Shown here piece after piece: positions 60,417-64,000 of a stretch of DNA of 64,000 nt. The notes under the pieces are model-generated. The model worked only from the letters and a program-made list of their open reading frames with translations. It did not search any database and was not told the origin of the DNA. Both the position numbers and the translations under genes were made by a program. Position 1 is the stretch's first letter. The number at the start of each line of letters is the position of its first letter. This stretch comes from Agrilactobacillus composti DSM 18527 = JCM 14202 (GTDB lineage: Bacteria > Bacillota > Bacilli > Lactobacillales > Lactobacillaceae), in assembly GCF_001436375.1 (NCBI RefSeq), contig NZ_AZGA01000088.1, forward strand, positions 298,714 to 362,713, in the 5' to 3' direction.

Positions 60417-63400
60417 CTACTCACCTGATGTTAAATTTGGAAAGCGTTCTTTGAATTGTAGAATATCTACGGGATAAGTAACTTTTTGAAAACCATTGGG
60501 TGTCACAATTGGCCCATTGAACAACGCTCGGCCCTTACTTAGTTGTGACAATTGCCGCACCATGTCTTTGCTGGCATTGGCATCAGAGGTAATCAACTTG
60601 GCAATGCGCTGGGTTTGGTCTTCTGGCGGTAAGAAATGCAATTGAACGGCCGTGTTCCAAATCGCCCCAGTATCATCTTTAATACTAGCAACAGACTGGG
60701 TGGCAAAAATACCGGACCAGCCGAATTTACGACCTTCCTTAAGAATCTTAACAGTGGGCGCATCATCAGAAAAACTCAAATTTTGAACTTCATCTAAGAA
60801 AACCGGTAACGGTTGTTGTTCTGAACCGTAGATTTCCGAATACTTAAACAAATCCCAAAGTAAAAACTCAATGATGGCCGAGGTGATATTTTGTTGGTAA
60901 CCGGTCAGTTGAATTACCATCACATCCCCGTTGTTGTTAAAGTATTGCCCCCAGTTAAAGGGTTCTTGGGGATAAGTAAATAACTTGCGTTTTAAAAATG
61001 GCTGCATGCGCCCATAAATTTTATCCGCAGGACTTTTGGCATCATCGGCCGTGAGTTGTTTTCTCAAGTGCTCAAAAGTATATTCAGCCCCATACTGGTC
61101 ATAGCCAGCTTCAATAATGTCATTTAAGACACTGCGCTGTTGTTCCCCAAACTGGAACACATAATCCAATACTTGCACGACTCGCTCCACCATATCAATA
61201 GGTTCTTCATCCATCAAGCCGGCACCCGGGATATTAATTTTATCCAGGTGAAATGGGTTGATGGGCACACCGGACATTCTCACAGAAACAGTGTGCAATT
61301 TATCCCCCATCAACTGGATAAAGTCTGGATCCAGCTGACTAGTTAAATAACTATTGGTATAATCAATGACCAAACTGGAAATACCCTTTTTTGAAAGTTC
61401 TGCCAAAAGATTCTGCATGAAATATGTTTTACCCTGGCCAGATTTACCCGTGACCAGCATATGACGGTTAGCTAATTGGGGATTGCCATACGCCCAATTA
61501 ATAATTTGCTGGCCACCGCTGATTTTACCAATTGGAATTTCAATATCAGCTGGGGTGGTAGTGGCGGTATCCTGAGATGCAGCCGCTGCCGTCCCTGCTT
61601 CAACGGCCTCTGGAACTTCGTGTTCATCCCCCTCAGACTCAACTGTACCCCAGACCGGAGTGTCTTCATGAAGCGTCATATTATCATCAGTGTCGGTTGT
61701 TGAGAAGCCATCTGAGTCTAGCTCAGCCGACTCAGCCGGCGCATTTGCGGTCCCAGTGGTCCAATAAGGTACAGATGTCTTGTTCTCAGCAGGCTTTACT
61801 GGCGATAAATCCGGTTTTGGTGCTGGTATCAACCAATCAGGTGCTTCTTCTGACGCACTGGCAACAGTCTGATTATTTAAATCAAAGCCAGCAGATCCGT
61901 TTTGAATATTGGCCACAACGGTGACTAAAGGTTGGGCCGGAATACTGTAGGCATCAGATTCTGGGACTTCCACCTTGGCAATGGTCAGCCCGTTATCCAG
62001 GGTATCCGTGTGAATCCGTCGGAAGGGCTTATCCGCTGCCAAACTAAAGACAAAACCATTCCCAAATTCTTGAAATTCATTATCAAAGTGTAAGGGTTCA
62101 TTGCGTAAGCGAATCAAGTTGTCGGTAATGATGCTAGGGTCTTGAATAGCTTGATCCTGGGCTTGCAATTTCTCAAAGTTATCTAAGAAAATATCCAAGA
62201 AGAAGTTACGATAAAACTTATTGGTGAAATTCTGTTCTGAAATAACAAACTCCCGAAAAATTCCAATGGTGTGCTGAATTTGTTCATTGGCTTTTTGTAA
62301 AACACTATTAGCATTTTGGCCGACTTTCACCTCTGCTGGCAATAAATGTACCTGAATTTCCTCTTCATCGGTGACTTCAATGCCCATTAACAACAAATCA
62401 TCACTAGTTGAGCCATATTGATGCAAATTGCTAGCACTGAACAAGCCATTTTTACCATTGAGCCCAGCATTGCCTGAAACGCGCAGGATTTCTTCCATGC
62501 TAATGGGAACCCAATAAGTATGCTCGCTATGCAACAAACCTAACAAGTGTTTATAAGCCGCTAGAATACTTAATTTTTCCCGAATCGTTTTACTGGTCTG
62601 GGTGGATTTCAAAATTTTCAGGAGCCAAACGCCATTCAACAGGTTAAAGGCATTGATAATTTGGGCTAAACCCGCCTCGTCTGGCTTGATAAAATCAATA
62701 TCTCGTTGGGTGGCAATATCGTTTAAAGTTTCCCGAATGATCATATTGTACCGCTCAACCCGCTTGGTGACAGTGATGGAGCGATAATCAGTGTTGCCTT
62801 CATGGCCAGAATAATGGATCACATAGAGATCTTGGATGGCATCAAAGCGCTTGATATCTAGCCTTGGATCCATAAAAACGACCCAATCACTCCTAGCAAA
62901 ATCACTCGCAAGATCTTGATCATCAATATTTGGGACATAATTCACGATGGTCTGATTGGCATTAAATTGATCATCCCTGGTTCTGGTGGCTGCCAATAAG
63001 GCATTCCAATCGCTGAAGAAGTTGATAATTGGCCGGGTTTTCGCCTGGGTATCCCCCTGTAGACCAAAACCAGTGCCCAAATTATTGACCTGGGTATATT
63101 TTGTCGTGGCCAGCAAGCCGTTCATGGCATAATTGCTTAATAAATTATTGGCATCAATGCTATTGGGACTTGGTGCGGGTAGAAATTGGTAGAAGCTAAT
63201 ATGATAATCCTGATCTTGGGCTAACCTGTCATAAACAAATATGCTTTCTTGTAATGTGGTAATAATATCTCGAGCTGAAAATTGATTGGTAAGTTTGCTG
63301 GGAAGCGAGTTACCATACAACGCTTCAAACTGGTCTTTGATACTCAAGGCATAGAAGTCCTGGAAAATCGCCGTTATATCGGCAGTGACGTCATCGCCCG

Positions 63401-64000
63401 ATTGATCGTCAAAATATAATTCAATGGGGTGCAAGTCACTTAGGGTTTCTAGGGTTAACATCTCATCCAGTAAATAATCAAGTACACCTCTTAACACGGG
63501 TTGGGCATTACCAAAATTACGAAAAGCGATATGTAACGCAAATTTAGGATTAATGGCCATTAGAAAGGCAAAATTGTCGGTAAAATCCTTTAGCCGATGG
63601 CAGACAATATTTTGCGTGTCATTATTGGTGACGGCTTGGTTGAGAGGAATAAATTTCAACCAGCGGGGTAAAGCATCATCGTAACTGGCCGCCAATAGTT
63701 GCCCATCATTTTGAATAAAGGGTATTAGGCCCGCTGGATTCAAAGTCCGCATAATACCACGATTCAAAGCATCCCCAGCAACTGTCTGATCTAGAGCTTG
63801 GGTATATTGCAACAATGCCGGCGCCAAGGGGGTGTAATAGACTGTATCCCCGGCGGTGATGGTGCCCAACTTCGTTAAGTTTTGAACCTCTGGATCTAAG
63901 GCTTGATCTTGGGGCAGTTGCGCTAAAGTAGCCGTAATGACTTTTATATAGTCGGTCACTGTTTGATCAAGCTGTTCATCTTGGGGATTGGAGAGACTTG
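60417..64000 (-). CDS. HerA/FtsK-like P-loop ATPase with large N-terminal region, 5' end missing
   Basis: The frame is open to the right edge, so the protein exceeds 1190 residues. The C-terminal 400 residues are a HerA/VirB4-like motor: Walker A TGKSGQGKTYFMQN, Walker B LPVFLDEVQNL, and FATQSVASIKDD as the sensor region. About 150 residues before it are acidic, low-complexity and probably a linker. The 700 N-terminal residues match nothing I can name, with LYVIHYSGHEGN and ITVTKR. The layout recalls DptH-like and other HerA proteins of phage-defence systems, but conjugation ATPases are possible. It lies 6 kb from the hsdRMS operon. Confidence 0.75.
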   Translation of the reverse strand, partial: SLSNPQDEQLDQTVTDYIKVITATLAQLPQDQALDPEVQNLTKLGTITAGDTVYYTPLAPALLQYTQALDQTVAGDALNRGIMRTLNPAGLIPFIQNDGQLLAASYDDALPRWLKFIPLNQAVTNNDTQNIVCHRLKDFTDNFAFLMAINPKFALHIAFRNFGNAQPVLRGVLDYLLDEMLTLETLSDLHPIELYFDDQSGDDVTADITAIFQDFYALSIKDQFEALYGNSLPSKLTNQFSARDIITTLQESIFVYDRLAQDQDYHISFYQFLPAPSPNSIDANNLLSNYAMNGLLATTKYTQVNNLGTGFGLQGDTQAKTRPIINFFSDWNALLAATRTRDDQFNANQTIVNYVPNIDDQDLASDFARSDWVVFMDPRLDIKRFDAIQDLYVIHYSGHEGNTDYRSITVTKRVERYNMIIRETLNDIATQRDIDFIKPDEAGLAQIINAFNLLNGVWLLKILKSTQTSKTIREKLSILAAYKHLLGLLHSEHTYWVPISMEEILRVSGNAGLNGKNGLFSASNLHQYGSTSDDLLLMGIEVTDEEEIQVHLLPAEVKVGQNANSVLQKANEQIQHTIGIFREFVISEQNFTNKFYRNFFLDIFLDNFEKLQAQDQAIQDPSIITDNLIRLRNEPLHFDNEFQEFGNGFVFSLAADKPFRRIHTDTLDNGLTIAKVEVPESDAYSIPAQPLVTVVANIQNGSAGFDLNNQTVASASEEAPDWLIPAPKPDLSPVKPAENKTSVPYWTTGTANAPAESAELDSDGFSTTDTDDNMTLHEDTPVWGTVESEGDEHEVPEAVEAGTAAAASQDTATTTPADIEIPIGKISGGQQIINWAYGNPQLANRHMLVTGKSGQGKTYFMQNLLAELSKKGISSLVIDYTNSYLTSQLDPDFIQLMGDKLHTVSVRMSGVPINPFHLDKINIPGAGLMDEEPIDMVERVVQVLDYVFQFGEQQRSVLNDIIEAGYDQYGAEYTFEHLRKQLTADDAKSPADKIYGRMQPFLKRKLFTYPQEPFNWGQYFNNNGDVMVIQLTGYQQNITSAIIEFLLWDLFKYSEIYGSEQQPLPVFLDEVQNLSFSDDAPTVKILKEGRKFGWSGIFATQSVASIKDDTGAIWNTAVQLHFLPPEDQTQRIAKLITSDANASKDMVRQLSQLSKGRALFNGPIVTPNGFQKVTYPVDILQFKERFPNLTSGE

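Overview
The window looks like chromosome of a mid-GC Firmicute of the family Lactobacillaceae. Reasons: strong AGGAGG-type ribosome binding sites, TTG and GTG starts, a thiM-thiD-thiE-cytX thiamine salvage operon behind a TPP riboswitch, exported proteins with S-layer-protein-A-like wall repeats, and an invertible type I restriction locus. The gene set is unusual for a lactobacillus: purine catabolism enzymes, pyruvate:ferredoxin oxidoreductase, several sulfur/selenium-handling proteins and part of a histidine (urocanate) pathway. I did not identify a species. I saw no rRNA or tRNA gene and no CRISPR array.

Layout. 1-620: 3' end of an IS605-type tnpB with its structured flank. 668-6726: purine module. 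A leftward transcript (purine riboswitch, small ORF, NCS2 permease, guanine deaminase) and a rightward one (NCS2 permease, 8-oxoguanine deaminase) diverge from a 640-base structured intergenic region. 6715-18504: one leftward operon of 15 closely packed or overlapping genes. It holds two TVP38 membrane proteins, a nucleoside hydrolase, two arsenosugar-type glycosyltransferases, a phosphotransferase, a YnjBCD-like ABC importer, two Fe-S proteins, a membrane protein and two exported rhodaneses. 18580-22395: nifJ with a leader containing a terminator and a 29-codon ORF. 22596-26600: rightward OppA-like lipoprotein, MobA-like protein, a small protein, YedE and YedF. 26603-27523: aldo-keto reductase.

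27591-40536: a more AT-rich leftward operon of 12 genes. It has an M20 carbamoylase-type hydrolase, a HutF-like amidohydrolase, both aconitase X subunits, a D-2-hydroxyacid dehydrogenase, an NMT1/SsuABC-type importer, HutU, HutI, HutD and an RpiR regulator. No histidine ammonia-lyase is present. 40653-44375: TPP-controlled thiamine salvage. 44382-46401: a wall-repeat protein, an SDR and a universal stress protein. 46649-54687: invertible type I restriction-modification (silent hsdS cassette, tyrosine recombinase, expressed hsdS, hsdM, hsdR). 54876-55437: two small membrane proteins. 56083-60318: exported domain-permuted GH3 enzyme and a wall-repeat protein. 60417-64000: a HerA-like ATPase running off the right edge.

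How it may fit together (inference). Guanine and 8-oxoguanine are imported and deaminated to xanthine and urate. PFOR, the MobA-like protein and YedE/YedF are what one would expect near a Mo- or Se-dependent purine hydroxylase, but no such hydroxylase lies in the window. The 15-gene operon resembles Escherichia coli ydjXYZ-ynjABCDE plus sugar-transfer and nucleoside-cleaving enzymes. It is the strongest candidate here for an undescribed chalcogen- or metalloid-linked system.
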